DNA of 64,000 bases from Suicoccus acidiformans (lineage in GTDB: Bacteria; Bacillota; Bacilli; Lactobacillales; Aerococcaceae), in contig NZ_CP023434.1 of NCBI RefSeq assembly GCF_003546865.1, positions 2,294,001 to 2,358,000 on the forward strand, in the 5' to 3' direction. Of this stretch, positions 1 to 8,924 are shown one piece after another. How positions within the stretch are numbered: position 1 is the first letter of the stretch; each line of letters opens with the position of its first letter. A program made the position numbers and the translations under genes. Below the pieces are notes generated by a model that had not been told where the DNA came from, made no database searches, and saw nothing but the letters and a program-made list of their open reading frames with translations.

Positions 1-300
1 CGATTAAATAAGGTCGATCTCTTGATTGTCGATGAATTAGGTTATTTATCCTTTGATGAAGCCGGGGCTGAGCTTCTGTTTAATCTTCTTTCTAATCGGA
101 TGGGAAAGGGCTCTACAATGATTACGACGAACCTTACCTTTGATCGCTGGCAGGAATGCTTTAAAGACCCGACCTTAACGGGAGCCCTGGTGGATCGTTT
201 AGCCTTTAAGGCGCATGTTGTGGACATGCGAGGGGAGAGTTATCGGATGAAGCAGACCAGTGCCTGGAAGGAGGCGCAAGCCAGCCAAAAGGAGGTATGA
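1..300 (+). CDS. istB: IstB-like ATPase of IS21 family, C-terminal fragment (cut by window edge)
   Basis: The reading frame is open from base 1, so the gene starts upstream of the window; the TTG at 22 is not a real start. IstB proteins are AAA+ ATPases that help the IstA transposase select targets. Visible features are the Walker B stretch LLIVDELGYLSF, the sensor-like ITTNLTFDRW and the ending LVDRLAFKAHVVDMRGESYR, all characteristic of the IstB C-terminal half. About 100 codons are present of a usual 250. Activity of the element cannot be judged from this part. Confidence 0.85.
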   Translation, partial: RLNKVDLLIVDELGYLSFDEAGAELLFNLLSNRMGKGSTMITTNLTFDRWQECFKDPTLTGALVDRLAFKAHVVDMRGESYRMKQTSAWKEAQASQKEV

Positions 301-366
301 AGCGCTGAGACACTTTCTTCTTAACTAACTTTTCATAAATTAGCCTAAGCCGTTACATTGACCCAA

Positions 367-407
367 AAGGTGGTCCCTTTTTCAACGGCAAGGTGGTCCC
401 TTTTTCA
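367..407 (+). repeat. Tandem terminal repeats of the IS21-family end
   Basis: The sequence AAGGTGGTCCCTTTTTCA occurs twice, at 367-384 and 390-407, with start points 23 bp apart. In IS21-like elements such repeated sites near the ends are bound by the transposase. The outer copy forms the junction with the interrupted IS256-like gene. Confidence 0.75.
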
Positions 408-927
408 CTTGACATATACAAGAACATCAGTAATCAGATAAGGATAACTCGTACCTGAGAGTGAACGGTTCTGCCATTCGTTGACCATCGGGTCTAACTG
501 CTCAGTCAGGCTAGAAACAAAAGATTTCGATACCGTTTTTCCACATAGCTCTTCAACAATCTTTGAAACTTTACGTGTCGAAACGCCTGAAACATACATC
601 TCAAGCATTGAAGCGAGCAGTGCTTTTTTCATTTCGCTGATAACGCTCAAACACCGTCGGTGAAAATTCACCATCACGTGTTCTAGGCACTTTTAATTTG
701 AGTGTGCCCACACGAGTCGTAAAGTCTCGCTCATAATAGCCATTTCTTTGACTCTGACGACTTTCTGAACGTTCATAGTCATCGGCTTGAATATATTCTG
801 TTCGTTGATTTTCCATCAATTGGTTGAAAACAGTGGTCAAAATATTTTTAGAAACTTCATCTTTTACCGAATGTTCAATAATACTTTGAACCTCTTCGTT
901 GTTCAGTGTGAAATGTATTTGGGTCAT
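405..927 (-). pseudogene. IS256-family transposase, frameshifted and truncated
   Basis: Two overlapping minus-strand frames encode consecutive parts of an IS256-type (Mutator family) transposase. The first begins MTQIHFTLNNEEV and runs through TLKLKVPRTRDGEFSPTVFERYQRNEK. The second continues KALLASMLEMYVSGVSTRKV and ends at a TGA formed at the IS21 junction. The frame change lies in a run of six T's on the plus strand (624-629), where one base fewer would restore the frame. Only about 170 of roughly 390 residues are present and the DDE catalytic core is missing, so the copy is inactive. A GGAGG ribosome site precedes the ATG at 927. Confidence 0.85.
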
Positions 928-1009
928 GTAACGTCCTCCTGGGTATGTTTTTGTGGTTAAAAACTTGTACCGTAAAAGGGCTGTTACATGGCCTTTTATC
1001 CTTTACACA
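408..1009 (-). mobile_element. IS256-family element, 5' half, interrupted by the IS21-type element
   Basis: This segment contains the N-terminal half of an IS256/Mutator-type transposase read on the minus strand, plus an upstream non-coding tip that ends near 1009 (TGTGTAAAGGATAAAAGGCC when read inward from 1009). The transposase frame stops exactly at the terminal repeat of the IS21-type element at 407. The missing half is therefore expected on the far side of that element, outside the window. Confidence 0.7.
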
Positions 1010-1041
1010 ATTATATGGACTTTATAGATTTTTTGTTTGTT

Positions 1042-1146
1042 TTATGTCACAAATGTATTATCTCCTAACATTTTACTTACCTCTTTTACAATAGCCATTA
1101 AAACATCTACCACAATAGAATTACCAGCCTACTTATAAAGTTTGTT
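1042..1146 (-). pseudogene. Remnant of a DNA C5-cytosine methyltransferase C-terminus
   Basis: The minus strand reads NKLYK-stop-AGNSIVVDVLMAIV followed by KEVSKMLGDNTFVT and a normal TAA. The pattern KLYKQAGNSIVV...IA is the conserved last motif of C5-cytosine DNA methyltransferases; here the Gln codon has become TAG. Nothing of the catalytic part remains nearby, so this is a scrap of about 34 codons. It lies between IS256 debris and the 3' end of guaA. Identification rests on one short motif. Confidence 0.6.
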
Positions 1147-1181
1147 TTAGGTGTAAATTTTTATTTTTGTATGTATTAAAA

Positions 1182-1206
1182 AGATCGTAGCTTGAAACTA
1201 CGATCT
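1182..1206. terminator. Bidirectional intrinsic terminator after guaA
   Basis: A perfect 9-bp stem (AGATCGTAG / CTACGATCT) with a 7-base loop is flanked by A-rich sequence on the left and T-rich sequence on the right. It could stop transcription from either side. It lies about 140 bp downstream of the guaA stop codon. Confidence 0.7.
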
Positions 1207-1345
1207 AATTTTTTGTCCAAATGCAAACCACTTGGAACTATTATTCAATTTATTCTTTTTTTACAAATGTTCCCATTTTAATCCCAATTACAGTTTTTAA
1301 TCCTCTGTAGCCATTGATTTTACAAGGTTTTTTTGTTTTTTGCGA

Positions 1346-2893
1346 TTATTCCCACTCAATGGTTGCGGGTGGTTTACCTGTGACGTCATAGACCACGCGG
1401 TTAACGTGAGGTACCTCATTTACAATACGGGTACTAATTGTTTGAAGAACATCCCAAGGTAAACGGGCAAATTCACTGGTCATTCCATCTACCGATGTTA
1501 CGGCACGAATGCCTAGCATATGGTCATACGTACGACCATCCCCCATAACACCTACACTGCGGACATTCGGCAAGACCGTAAAGTATTGCCATACATCACG
1601 TTCAAGACCGTTCTTAGCAATCTCTTCCCGCAGAATCGCATCTGATTCGCGTACGATTTCTACCTTCTCATCAGTAATCTCACCGAGAACACGAATACCC
1701 AAGCCTGGTCCTGGGAAAGGTTGGCGCCATACGATACTATCAGGCATACCTAGGGTCGTTCCCAATTGGCGAACTTCATCTTTGAATAGGGTATTCAATG
1801 GCTCAATCAATTCAAAGGTCATATCTTCCGGCAGACCTCCGACGTTATGATGGGATTTGATTGTTTGGGCGGTATCGGTCCCAGACTCAATCACATCCGT
1901 GTAAAGCGTACCTTGGGCAAGGAAGTCAATGCCGTCCAGTTTCTGAGCTTCATCATCGAAGACATAGACAAATTCGTTCCCAATAATCTTACGTTTCTCT
2001 TCAGGGTCTGATACACCAGCTAATTTACTGAAGAAGCGATCTTTGGCATCCACTAGAATAATATTTAGTCCAAATTCACCTAAGGCGTCCATTACTTGCT
2101 GGGCTTCGTTCTTACGCAATAAGCCGTGATCGACAAAGATACAGACAAGTTGGTCACCAATAGATTTCTGCAAGAGAACCCCTACCACACTGGAGTCTAC
2201 CCCACCCGATAAGGCAAGTAATACTTTCCGGTCGCCTACTTGCTCACGGATTTTGGCAATTTCTAAATCGATAAAGTTCTCCATCGTCCAGTCTCCTGAC
2301 GCATGGCAAATATCAAAGGCAAAATTACGTAACATGTCATTACCATGAATCGTATGTTGTACTTCAGGATGGAACTGAACACCGTAAATATTAGCTGCCG
2401 TATTCTCAAAAGCCGCCACAGGACATTGAGGATTCGATGCCGTTGTCTCAAAGCCAGCTGGCACTTGGGTAATTAAGTCCCCATGACTCATCAATACGCG
2501 CTCTTCAGCGTTTAAGCCAGCAAATAAGCCCGTCTCCTTATTCAATACCTCAATCGTTGATTGACCGTATTCCCGAGAATCAGCTGCCTTAACTTCCCCG
2601 CCAAATCTTTGGGTAATCAGTTGCATACCGTAGCACACACCAAGAACAGGAATACCCATCTCAAAGATAGCCTCATCAATACCGAAGGCATCCTCTGCAT
2701 AGACACTATGAGGTCCACCTGAGAGAATCACGCCGATAACATTTCCTTCAGCTTTAATTTCCTCAGCGGTCATCTTATGCGACTTCAATTCACTAAACAC
2801 ACCAAATTCACGCAAACGACGTGTAATCAATTGGTTATATTGGCTCCCGTAATCGAGAACAATAATCTTCTCCATGCTTTCTAATTCTGACAT
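1346..2893 (-). CDS. guaA: GMP synthase (glutamine-hydrolysing)
   Basis: GuaA converts XMP to GMP using glutamine and ATP in the cytoplasm, the last step of guanine nucleotide synthesis. The 515-residue protein has the usual length. The N-terminal glutamine amidotransferase domain shows the nucleophile motif GVCYGMQ near residue 87 and the His/Glu pair in GVQFHPEV. The ATP-pyrophosphatase domain has the P-loop [12 protein letters not shown] near residue 228, and the C-terminal dimerisation domain ends PPATIEWE. An AGGAAGTG ribosome site precedes the ATG. The gene follows coaA with a 17-bp gap, so the two are probably cotranscribed. Its 3' end borders mobile-element debris. Confidence 0.97.
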   Translation of the reverse strand: MSELESMEKIIVLDYGSQYNQLITRRLREFGVFSELKSHKMTAEEIKAEGNVIGVILSGGPHSVYAEDAFGIDEAIFEMGIPVLGVCYGMQLITQRFGGEVKAADSREYGQSTIEVLNKETGLFAGLNAEERVLMSHGDLITQVPAGFETTASNPQCPVAAFENTAANIYGVQFHPEVQHTIHGNDMLRNFAFDICHASGDWTMENFIDLEIAKIREQVGDRKVLLALSGGVDSSVVGVLLQKSIGDQLVCIFVDHGLLRKNEAQQVMDALGEFGLNIILVDAKDRFFSKLAGVSDPEEKRKIIGNEFVYVFDDEAQKLDGIDFLAQGTLYTDVIESGTDTAQTIKSHHNVGGLPEDMTFELIEPLNTLFKDEVRQLGTTLGMPDSIVWRQPFPGPGLGIRVLGEITDEKVEIVRESDAILREEIAKNGLERDVWQYFTVLPNVRSVGVMGDGRTYDHMLGIRAVTSVDGMTSEFARLPWDVLQTISTRIVNEVPHVNRVVYDVTGKPPATIEWE

Positions 2894-2910
2894 TCTTTCA
2901 CTTCCTATTC

Positions 2911-3831
2911 CTAGTATTTTCTGACGCTAATTTGGTCAATGACATGCCCTTCACCCTTATGGATGATCAAATCTGCTCGGTCTTTCGTTGGTTCAATGTG
3001 CTGCACTAAATTCGTCATATTAATAGTATACCAAATTTCATTTCCATAGTTTTCAATTTCTTCTGGCGTCCAATGGGCCATTTCATAGAAATAACTTGTT
3101 GGATCATCTTTGGCATCCGTCAAATGCATCAAGAAGCGCTTAATATACCACTTTTTGATATTTAAAGGCTCCGCATCAACATAAATCGCAAAATCGAAAA
3201 AATCACTCACATAAATTTGTTGATTCTGCGGCAATTGGAAGGTGTTAATCCCTTCGACAATTAGGATGTCTGGTTGCTCAATCGTATTCATTTGGCCTGG
3301 AACAATATCATAGATGCTATGAGAATACTCGGGATAAGAAACGGTGGTCTCGCCGAGTTTAATTTCACGCATAAATTCCAATAAGGCAACCATATCGTAA
3401 CTTTCTGGGAAACCCTTCCTAGACATCAACCCTCTGCGCCGAAGCTCCTCATTCGGATAAAGAAAGCCATCGGTCGTCATCATTTCTACTTTCTGATCAG
3501 GGTAGGTATAATCTAACAGCTCCCTTAAAACCCGGGCCACCGTACTTTTCCCAACCGCCACACTCCCAGAAATCCCAATCACAAAAGGAGCTTTGGAAGT
3601 ATCTCGATCGAAGAAAGCACCTTTCTGTTTGGCAGCATGATGCGCTAGCATATAAAGTAAATCAATATAATGCAACAAAGGGCGATAAATATCCTGAACA
3701 TCTTCTTGGGTCAATCGGTCATTTAATGAAACTAATTCATCCAAATTATCGATTTCTCTTGATACTCTTTCGCCACTATAGTAGAAGTCTCGCCACTCCT
3801 CGCGACTATAGTGGGTATATGTTTCAACCAC
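2911..3831 (-). CDS. coaA: Pantothenate kinase, type I
   Basis: CoaA phosphorylates pantothenate, the first and controlling step of coenzyme A synthesis. The protein has the P-loop [12 protein letters not shown] near residue 90, the stretch [14 protein letters not shown] and the C-terminal [12 protein letters not shown] typical of the bacterial type I enzyme. I place the start at the GTG at 3831 (306 residues) because AAAGGAG ends six bases upstream of it. An in-frame ATG at 3861 lies upstream of that ribosome site and would add ten residues. guaA follows in the same direction; the mevalonate operon is divergent. Confidence 0.94.
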   Translation of the reverse strand: MVETYTHYSREEWRDFYYSGERVSREIDNLDELVSLNDRLTQEDVQDIYRPLLHYIDLLYMLAHHAAKQKGAFFDRDTSKAPFVIGISGSVAVGKSTVARVLRELLDYTYPDQKVEMMTTDGFLYPNEELRRRGLMSRKGFPESYDMVALLEFMREIKLGETTVSYPEYSHSIYDIVPGQMNTIEQPDILIVEGINTFQLPQNQQIYVSDFFDFAIYVDAEPLNIKKWYIKRFLMHLTDAKDDPTSYFYEMAHWTPEEIENYGNEIWYTINMTNLVQHIEPTKDRADLIIHKGEGHVIDQISVRKY

Positions 3832-4028
3832 ACAAAGCTCCTTTCTCTTTGAGGCAATCATTAATGCTATTATTCTAGCATAGCCTACCGTAAAATCCTA
3901 TGAAAAAACGCATTCTCAGTATATTCTAATGGCTATAGCGAAAGGACGAGGGAGTGTTAAGAAGTGGCTAGAACAGACAAGGAGATTTTTAAGCCGAATT
4001 TAGATGCCACAAATGTAGACATAAGCAT

Positions 4029-4057
4029 TTGCTTACCTTTACATAATCGGGTAAGAT
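4029..4057 (+). promoter_or_regulatory. Putative sigma-A promoter of the mevalonate operon
   Basis: TTGCTT at 4029-4034 and TAAGAT at 4052-4057 are separated by exactly 17 bp. They lie about 50 bp upstream of the first mevalonate gene, in the 276-bp gap between the divergent genes. I see no operator or riboswitch in the rest of the gap. Confidence 0.55.
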
Positions 4058-4107
4058 AATAGCGTTAGATTCACTCTCACGTATTAAATAATCGAAAGGA
4101 GGTTCTT

Positions 4108-5088
4108 ATGGCAAGTGTATTTCATCCTACCCACTTAGCCGACATATTATCCAATAAGATCGGCTACGGTGAAGCCCACAGCAAGATTATCCTCATGGGC
4201 GAGCATGCCGTCGTTTATGATTATCCAGCCATCGCCATGCCTTTTCCTAAGGCCAAGGCTCAAGCCCAAGTTACCTTAAGTGAAGACGGCTTGTTCCATA
4301 TTCACAGCCGCGTCTACTCTGGCCTACTTGAATCAGCCCCTGAGAATTTGGATAACATTCGCAAGGCCATTGAACTTACCTTACAAATTTGCCAAATGCC
4401 GACAGAAGCCCTAGGTATCCGCATTGATAGCTCCATCCCTGAAGCGCGCGGTATGGGGTCATCAGCGGCTGTGGCCGTTGCGGTGGTGCGAGCTATCGCT
4501 CAATTCTATCAGCAGGAAATTACCGACAATCAGTTGCACTTTATCGTCAACCAAGCCGAGGTCATTGCCCATGGTTCAACGAGTGGCTTAGACACTCTGG
4601 TCACCAGCTCTACTGATGCTTTCTTATACCGCAAAAGTAAGCAGCCATTGCCTTTTAAGTTAAATATCGATGGCTTCCTTATCTTAGCTGATAGTGGCCA
4701 AATCGGCCAAACGAAAGAAGCTGTTGAGAAAGTCCGCCAGCTCAAAGAGAAGAAGGCAGCCTTTGTCAAAGAAGCCATGGCAACCATTGGCGACTTTGTT
4801 GCGCAGGCCAAAGTTGCGATTGAATACAATGATATTTATGAACTAGGTCGTTTGATGACTTATAACCATTATTACTTGAATCAACTGGAAGTTTCCAACC
4901 AAACACTCGATAGTATTATCAACGCCGCTTGGATGGCAGGAGCGCTTGGTGCCAAGCTTACCGGGGGCGGGCTAGGCGGTTGCGTCATCTCTTTAACAGA
5001 GACGAAAGAGAAAGCTACTTATGTCGCCCACAAGATGAAAGAAGCTGGCGCTCAGAAAACGTGGATTCTTCCTTTGCGCCAATCCTAG
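4108..5088 (+). CDS. mvk: Mevalonate kinase
   Basis: This GHMP-family kinase phosphorylates mevalonate to 5-phosphomevalonate. Visible motifs are motif 1 GEHAVVYDYPA near residue 32, the ATP-binding loop PEARGMGSSAAVA near residue 112 and the C-terminal motif KLTGGGLGGCVIS near residue 284. Its 326 residues fit the family. A strong AAAGGAGG site sits six bases before the ATG. It is the first of four closely packed genes that take mevalonate to IPP and DMAPP. No HMG-CoA synthase or reductase gene is present here. Confidence 0.93.
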   Translation: MASVFHPTHLADILSNKIGYGEAHSKIILMGEHAVVYDYPAIAMPFPKAKAQAQVTLSEDGLFHIHSRVYSGLLESAPENLDNIRKAIELTLQICQMPTEALGIRIDSSIPEARGMGSSAAVAVAVVRAIAQFYQQEITDNQLHFIVNQAEVIAHGSTSGLDTLVTSSTDAFLYRKSKQPLPFKLNIDGFLILADSGQIGQTKEAVEKVRQLKEKKAAFVKEAMATIGDFVAQAKVAIEYNDIYELGRLMTYNHYYLNQLEVSNQTLDSIINAAWMAGALGAKLTGGGLGGCVISLTETKEKATYVAHKMKEAGAQKTWILPLRQS

Positions 5089-5108
5089 GAGAAAGTTGAG
5101 GGAATGTA

Positions 5109-6113
5109 ATGCCTGATATTACCCATGAAGCGGCCTACCGCGCCCATACCAATATTGCACTCATCAAATACTGGGGCAAACGTAACCCAGAGCTTTTCTT
5201 GCCAGTAACAAGTAGTCTATCATTGACCTTGGATGCCTTCTACACAGAAACACGCATTCAATTCTCACCAGACTATACCCGCGATACGCTCTATTTGAAT
5301 CATAAGCAGATGGAAGCAGACGAGATGGCTCATATATCACACTTTGTCGACTTATTCCGCCAAGAAGCAGGGGTTCAAGCAGCTTGTCAGATTAACAGTA
5401 TTAATCACGTCCCTACGGCCGCCGGCTTAGCCTCTTCCGCTTCAGCCTTTGCGGCCCTCGGTTCAGCTTGTAACACTGCTTTAGGCTTAAATATGGATGC
5501 CCAGCAATTATCCACCTTTGTCCGCCAAGGTTCAGGCAGTGCCAGCAGAAGTGTCCACGGTGGCTTTGTCCTCTGGCATCGAGGTGAAGGGGACGTTAGT
5601 TCATCCAGCTTCACAGAACAGATAGATGACGCCAATTGGGATATTGGCATGCTAGTTGTCGCCGTAAATACTGAAGTGAAGCCCTTTAGTAGTCGGGCTG
5701 GCATGCAACATACCGTTGAAACGTCACCTTTCTACCAGCAATGGCCTGCGGAAGTTGAGAAGGATTTAGCACTAATGCTAGAAGCAATCGAGGCCCAAGA
5801 CTTTACAACCATGGGTGAAATAAGCGAACATAACGCCATGAAGATGCACGCCACCATGCTTGCTGCTAAACCTAGCTTTACTTATTTCCAAGGCGAATCG
5901 ATTCTTGCCATGCACCTCGTCCAAAAATTACGCCGTGAAGGCTTGGAATGCTATTACACCATGGATGCCGGGCCAAACGTTAAAGTCCTTTGCCGTCAGA
6001 GCGACATGGCTCATATTAAAGCAGCCTTTGCTATCCACTTCAAGCCAGATCAACTAATAGAGGCCAAGCCTGGCCCAGGTCCAGAAGCCATTCAATGGAA
6101 GGAAGCGAACTAA
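5109..6113 (+). CDS. mvaD: Diphosphomevalonate decarboxylase
   Basis: This enzyme makes isopentenyl diphosphate from diphosphomevalonate with ATP. The 334-residue GHMP-fold protein contains NIALIKYWGKRNPELFLPV near residue 14, the phosphate loop PTAAGLASSASAFAAL near residue 102 and GSGSASRSVHGGF near residue 140, all hallmark motifs. It lies 20 bp after mvk and 3 bp before the phosphomevalonate kinase gene, although its product acts after that kinase. This gene order is common in Gram-positive cocci. Confidence 0.95.
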   Translation: MPDITHEAAYRAHTNIALIKYWGKRNPELFLPVTSSLSLTLDAFYTETRIQFSPDYTRDTLYLNHKQMEADEMAHISHFVDLFRQEAGVQAACQINSINHVPTAAGLASSASAFAALGSACNTALGLNMDAQQLSTFVRQGSGSASRSVHGGFVLWHRGEGDVSSSSFTEQIDDANWDIGMLVVAVNTEVKPFSSRAGMQHTVETSPFYQQWPAEVEKDLALMLEAIEAQDFTTMGEISEHNAMKMHATMLAAKPSFTYFQGESILAMHLVQKLRREGLECYYTMDAGPNVKVLCRQSDMAHIKAAFAIHFKPDQLIEAKPGPGPEAIQWKEAN

Positions 6114-6116
6114 ACG

Positions 6117-7265
6117 ATGTCCGAACTTTTCTACAGAACTTCTTCCCTAAAGATGCCAGTCACCCGTCGTGTGCCTGGCAAACTTTTTGTATCGGGAGAA
6201 TACGCTATTCTAGGTGCAGATCAGCACGCCATCCTTGTTGCCGTCAATCAATACCTCGCTTGCCAAATTACACCGAGCGAAAGCACCTTCCAACTCAAAT
6301 CTCAAGCTTTACAGCAGTCCGAACTCCAGCTGGAATCTTTAGACGATATTAAGCATATTCAAACCCAGGACTTTCAAGAGTGGCGTTATATTCTTCAAGC
6401 CCTCCGCATTAGCCAGCAAATTCTTGCCGAATTAAATATCCCTCTTCAAACTTTTGCGCTCACTATTCAAAGTGAGTTGAATAATGACCAAGGCTTGAAG
6501 TATGGCTTAGGCTCCAGTGGAGCGGTGACAGTGGCGACTTTGGAAAGTGTCCTAGCATTTCACGGCGTTCATTGGTCTGAGCCAGCAACTCTATTTAAAT
6601 TAGCTGTCATTACTTTAATGCAACTCGGCTCCAATGGTAGCTTCGCCGACATCGCCACGAATGTTCTCGGCGGATGGGTATATTACCATAATTTCGATCG
6701 CTCAAGCATCCAGACACAGTTGGACAAGCAAATCCCCTTACTCGAAATGCTGGAAGAAGATTGGCCAGGACTCAGGCTTGAGACACTCCGTGCTCCAGAT
6801 GATTTACACCTGGCCATCGGCTGGACACAAGCACCGGCTTCAACCGATAATTTAGTCGCACTTTTACACCAGCATACTAAGGGCAATGCCCACGCTTATG
6901 AACAATTCACGCGGGAAGTTCATCAACTCGTGCACCAACTTTATCAAGCTTTTGAAGAAGGCAATACTCAGCAAATACTCCAGATCATCCGCCAGAATCG
7001 CCAAGCCCTCCAAAACTTAGGCGACGCTTATAACTTACCAATTGAAACGAATGACTTGGTTGCCTTAATAGAGATTGCTGAAGCACATGGCTATGCTAGT
7101 AAATCTTCAGGCGCCGGTGGAGGCGATTGTGGCATCGCCTTAAGCAATCAGAACAAGCAGCCTCTTAATAGCCTTGTAGACGCATGGCAGGCCGCAAACA
7201 TTCAACATTTACCTCTCTCCCCTGCGCCAGAAAGGTATGAGGAAAGGAACTATTATGACAGATAA
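6117..7265 (+). CDS. mvaK2: Phosphomevalonate kinase
   Basis: This GHMP kinase converts phosphomevalonate to diphosphomevalonate. The 382-residue protein shows VPGKLFVSGEYAILG near residue 20, the ATP loop KYGLGSSGAVTVATLES near residue 127 and the C-terminal SSGAGGGDCGIAL near residue 328. It starts 3 bp after mvaD and overlaps the beginning of fni by 11 bp, so translation of the block is probably coupled. Length and motifs match the Gram-positive enzyme. Confidence 0.93.
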   Translation: MSELFYRTSSLKMPVTRRVPGKLFVSGEYAILGADQHAILVAVNQYLACQITPSESTFQLKSQALQQSELQLESLDDIKHIQTQDFQEWRYILQALRISQQILAELNIPLQTFALTIQSELNNDQGLKYGLGSSGAVTVATLESVLAFHGVHWSEPATLFKLAVITLMQLGSNGSFADIATNVLGGWVYYHNFDRSSIQTQLDKQIPLLEMLEEDWPGLRLETLRAPDDLHLAIGWTQAPASTDNLVALLHQHTKGNAHAYEQFTREVHQLVHQLYQAFEEGNTQQILQIIRQNRQALQNLGDAYNLPIETNDLVALIEIAEAHGYASKSSGAGGGDCGIALSNQNKQPLNSLVDAWQAANIQHLPLSPAPERYEERNYYDR

Positions 7266-8340
7266 AGCATTACCGATTGATCAGCAACGCAAGAACGACC
7301 ATGTCAAATCGGCCTTAGCACAACAGGAAATTGCCAAAAACTCCGACTTTGATGAGGTTCGTTTCGTCCATCAATCGTTAAATACGGTAGACTTCGCGAA
7401 CATCTCCCTTGAGACACACTGGGCTGGTGCGACCCATGCCCTACCCTTCTATATTAACGGCATGACAGGCGGCAGCCAGCAGACAAAGCAATACAACCAA
7501 GCACTCGCCATCCTTGCCCGAGAAACCGGACTGCCGATGGCTTCAGGCTCCATTAGCGCTGCCTTAAAGCACCCGGATATGGCTGACACCTTTACCATCA
7601 TCCGCCAAGAAAATCCACAGGGCTTCGTCATGGCAAATCTCGGTGCCCACCATTCTCTCGAGAATGCCCAAAAAGCTGTTGACTTACTGCAGGCAGACGC
7701 CTTACAGATTCATTTAAATATCCCCCAAGAAGTAGTCATGCCCGAAGGCGACCGTGACTATTCTATGTGGGCTGAACAGATTGCTGAGATGGTGGATAAA
7801 TTAGACGTGCCTGTCATTGTCAAAGAAACTGGCTTTGGCATGGCCCGTGAAACGATAGAAGAGCTTATGAATCTTGGTGTTAAGACCATTGATGTTAGCG
7901 GACGTGGCGGCACGAACTTCATTCAAATCGAGAACGAGCGCCGCGACCATTTAGATTTCTCCTTCCTCGCAGATTGGGGCCAAAGCACGCCGGAAGCCTT
8001 GCTTGAGAGTATTTGCTTACAAGACCAAGTTGAGGTACTTGCTAGCGGCGGCATTCAGAATCCTTACGACATAGTCAAAGCAATCTCCCTCGGTGCCAAA
8101 GCCGTTGGCTTATCGGGCAAGTTCCTACACGTGATAGACAGTCAAGGTATCGATGCAGGCATTAAGCTAGTCGAGGATTGGATTCAATTCATCCGCCACA
8201 TGCTACTTCTCACTGGTTGCCAGCATATTACGGATCTCAAGCACCAGCCCCTCGTCATTAGCGGCCAACTAGCTGAATGGGCATACCAAAGAGGTATTAA
8301 CACCCAAGCTTTAGCCAATCGCAAACAAGCTTCCTCATAA
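7255..8340 (+). CDS. fni: Type 2 isopentenyl-diphosphate delta-isomerase (FMN-dependent)
   Basis: Fni interconverts IPP and DMAPP using reduced FMN. The sequence contains RKNDHVKSAL near residue 10, INGMTGGS near residue 64, ASGSISAAL, DVSGRGGTNF near residue 213 and the FMN phosphate loop ASGGIQNPYDIVKAISLGAK near residue 264. I use the ATG at 7255, preceded by GAGGAAAGGAAC, rather than the in-frame ATG at 7237, giving 361 residues. It is the last gene of the mevalonate operon; a strong hairpin with a T-run follows at 8405. Confidence 0.94.
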   Translation: MTDKALPIDQQRKNDHVKSALAQQEIAKNSDFDEVRFVHQSLNTVDFANISLETHWAGATHALPFYINGMTGGSQQTKQYNQALAILARETGLPMASGSISAALKHPDMADTFTIIRQENPQGFVMANLGAHHSLENAQKAVDLLQADALQIHLNIPQEVVMPEGDRDYSMWAEQIAEMVDKLDVPVIVKETGFGMARETIEELMNLGVKTIDVSGRGGTNFIQIENERRDHLDFSFLADWGQSTPEALLESICLQDQVEVLASGGIQNPYDIVKAISLGAKAVGLSGKFLHVIDSQGIDAGIKLVEDWIQFIRHMLLLTGCQHITDLKHQPLVISGQLAEWAYQRGINTQALANRKQASS

Positions 8341-8404
8341 TTCCTCAGCAAAATATAGCCCTTGCTAAGTGCAGAGAATTGGTATCGTATGAATATTGCT
8401 GCTA

Positions 8405-8439
8405 GATTCCGTGGGAACCGTCTCCCACGGAATCTTTTT
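8405..8439 (+). terminator. Intrinsic terminator of the mevalonate operon (first of three hairpins)
   Basis: A perfect 12-bp stem, GATTCCGTGGGA / TCCCACGGAATC, with a six-base loop is followed directly by TTTTT. It lies 65 bp after fni and fits a Rho-independent terminator for the mevalonate operon. Confidence 0.8.
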
Positions 8440-8517
8440 GGCGAATTATTCCGTGGGGATGCTTCTCCACGGAATTTTGGCAGATTTTTATTCCGTCGTA
8501 AACCTCCCCCTCGGAAT
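8405..8517. repeat. Three tandem related hairpins with ATTCCGTGG stems
   Basis: Three consecutive hairpins share the stem sequence ATTCCGTGG...CCACGGAAT. Copy 1 (8405-8434) has a perfect 12-bp stem. Copy 2 (8448-8475) has a 12-bp stem with one G-T pair and loop TGCT. Copy 3 (8490-8517) keeps only the outer ATTCCG / CGGAAT pairs and looks decayed. A 69-codon open frame runs across them, but its repetitive content follows from the hairpins and I do not call it a gene. Confidence 0.7.
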
Positions 8518-8602
8518 ATCGTAATGTTTATTAGTCATAAACTAAACACTCCCTCAGCCATAGACAGCTAAATTCCCGACACACATAGCGATAAAATCTC
8601 TA

Positions 8603-8895
8603 ACATCGCAAGGGATTTCGGAACTGTTCAGTCAAGTCGTCGAAGAACATAAACAACGCTTCTTTCGTGCACAATTGAAGCGATTCGATGAAGCAGAATA
8701 TTAGTGCTATGACATCACAACCATATCAAGTTATTCCAAAAAGCTTGAATGCGTACAACATGGCTATAATAAAGAGCATGAGCAATTGCCACAACTCAAT
8801 TTAGCGTATGTCTACGGTGAGAAGACGGGTTTACCCATCATGTATCGGCCATTATCTGGAAACACGCCGGATGTGAAGACACTTCCCTGGTTAGT
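8603..8895 (+). pseudogene. Internal fragment of an IS4/IS1634-type DDE transposase
   Basis: The plus-strand frame reads ELFSQVVEEHKQRFFRAQLK, then a TAG in place of the expected Trp codon, then YDITTISSYSKKLECVQHGY, LPQLNLAYVYGEKTGLPIMY and RPLSGNTPDVKT. The Y-D-T-T-S-I-S-S-Y-S and L-NLA--YGEK-GLP patterns are typical of IS4/IS1634-like transposases. Both ends of the gene are missing and the reading breaks near 8895, where IS30-like sequence begins. Family assignment within IS4 and IS1634 is uncertain. Confidence 0.65.
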
Positions 8896-8924
8896 AAGTG
8901 TCTTCAATGGTTTTGACCTGGAGT

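Larger units (their letters stand above)
1..407 (+). mobile_element. IS21-family element, right end (5' part outside window)
   Basis: This stretch holds the 3' end of an IstB-type helper gene followed by about 100 non-coding bases that end in two copies of an 18-bp repeat. Multiple short repeats near the tips are typical of IS21-family elements. The last repeat ends in CA at 406-407, exactly where reading of a disrupted IS256-like transposase gene stops, so I place the element's end there. The other end, and the istA gene, lie outside the window. Confidence 0.75.

Noticed and set aside
405..927. Programmed frameshift in the IS256-like transposase
   Set aside because: IS256-family transposases are normally made from one frame, and this copy is also cut by another element, so a disabling slip is more likely.
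1219..1345. Short minus-strand coding-like stretch beside guaA
   Set aside because: It translates to about 25 residues before a stop but matches nothing I recognise and has no start, so I left it as spacer.
3862..4028. Small gene or riboswitch between coaA and the mevalonate operon
   Set aside because: No frame with a ribosome site and no recognisable conserved RNA fold; only a plausible promoter further right.
7237..7254. Upstream ATG as fni start
   Set aside because: The ATG at 7255 has a well-spaced GAGGAAAGGAAC site and the family N-terminus; the upstream ATG lies within that site's leader.
8405..8517. CRISPR-like repeat array
   Set aside because: Only three palindromic units of unequal length with no spacers of constant size and no cas genes.
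8362..8571. 69-codon open frame across the tandem hairpins
   Set aside because: No ribosome site; its repeated residues follow directly from the repeated hairpin DNA, which explains the region better.
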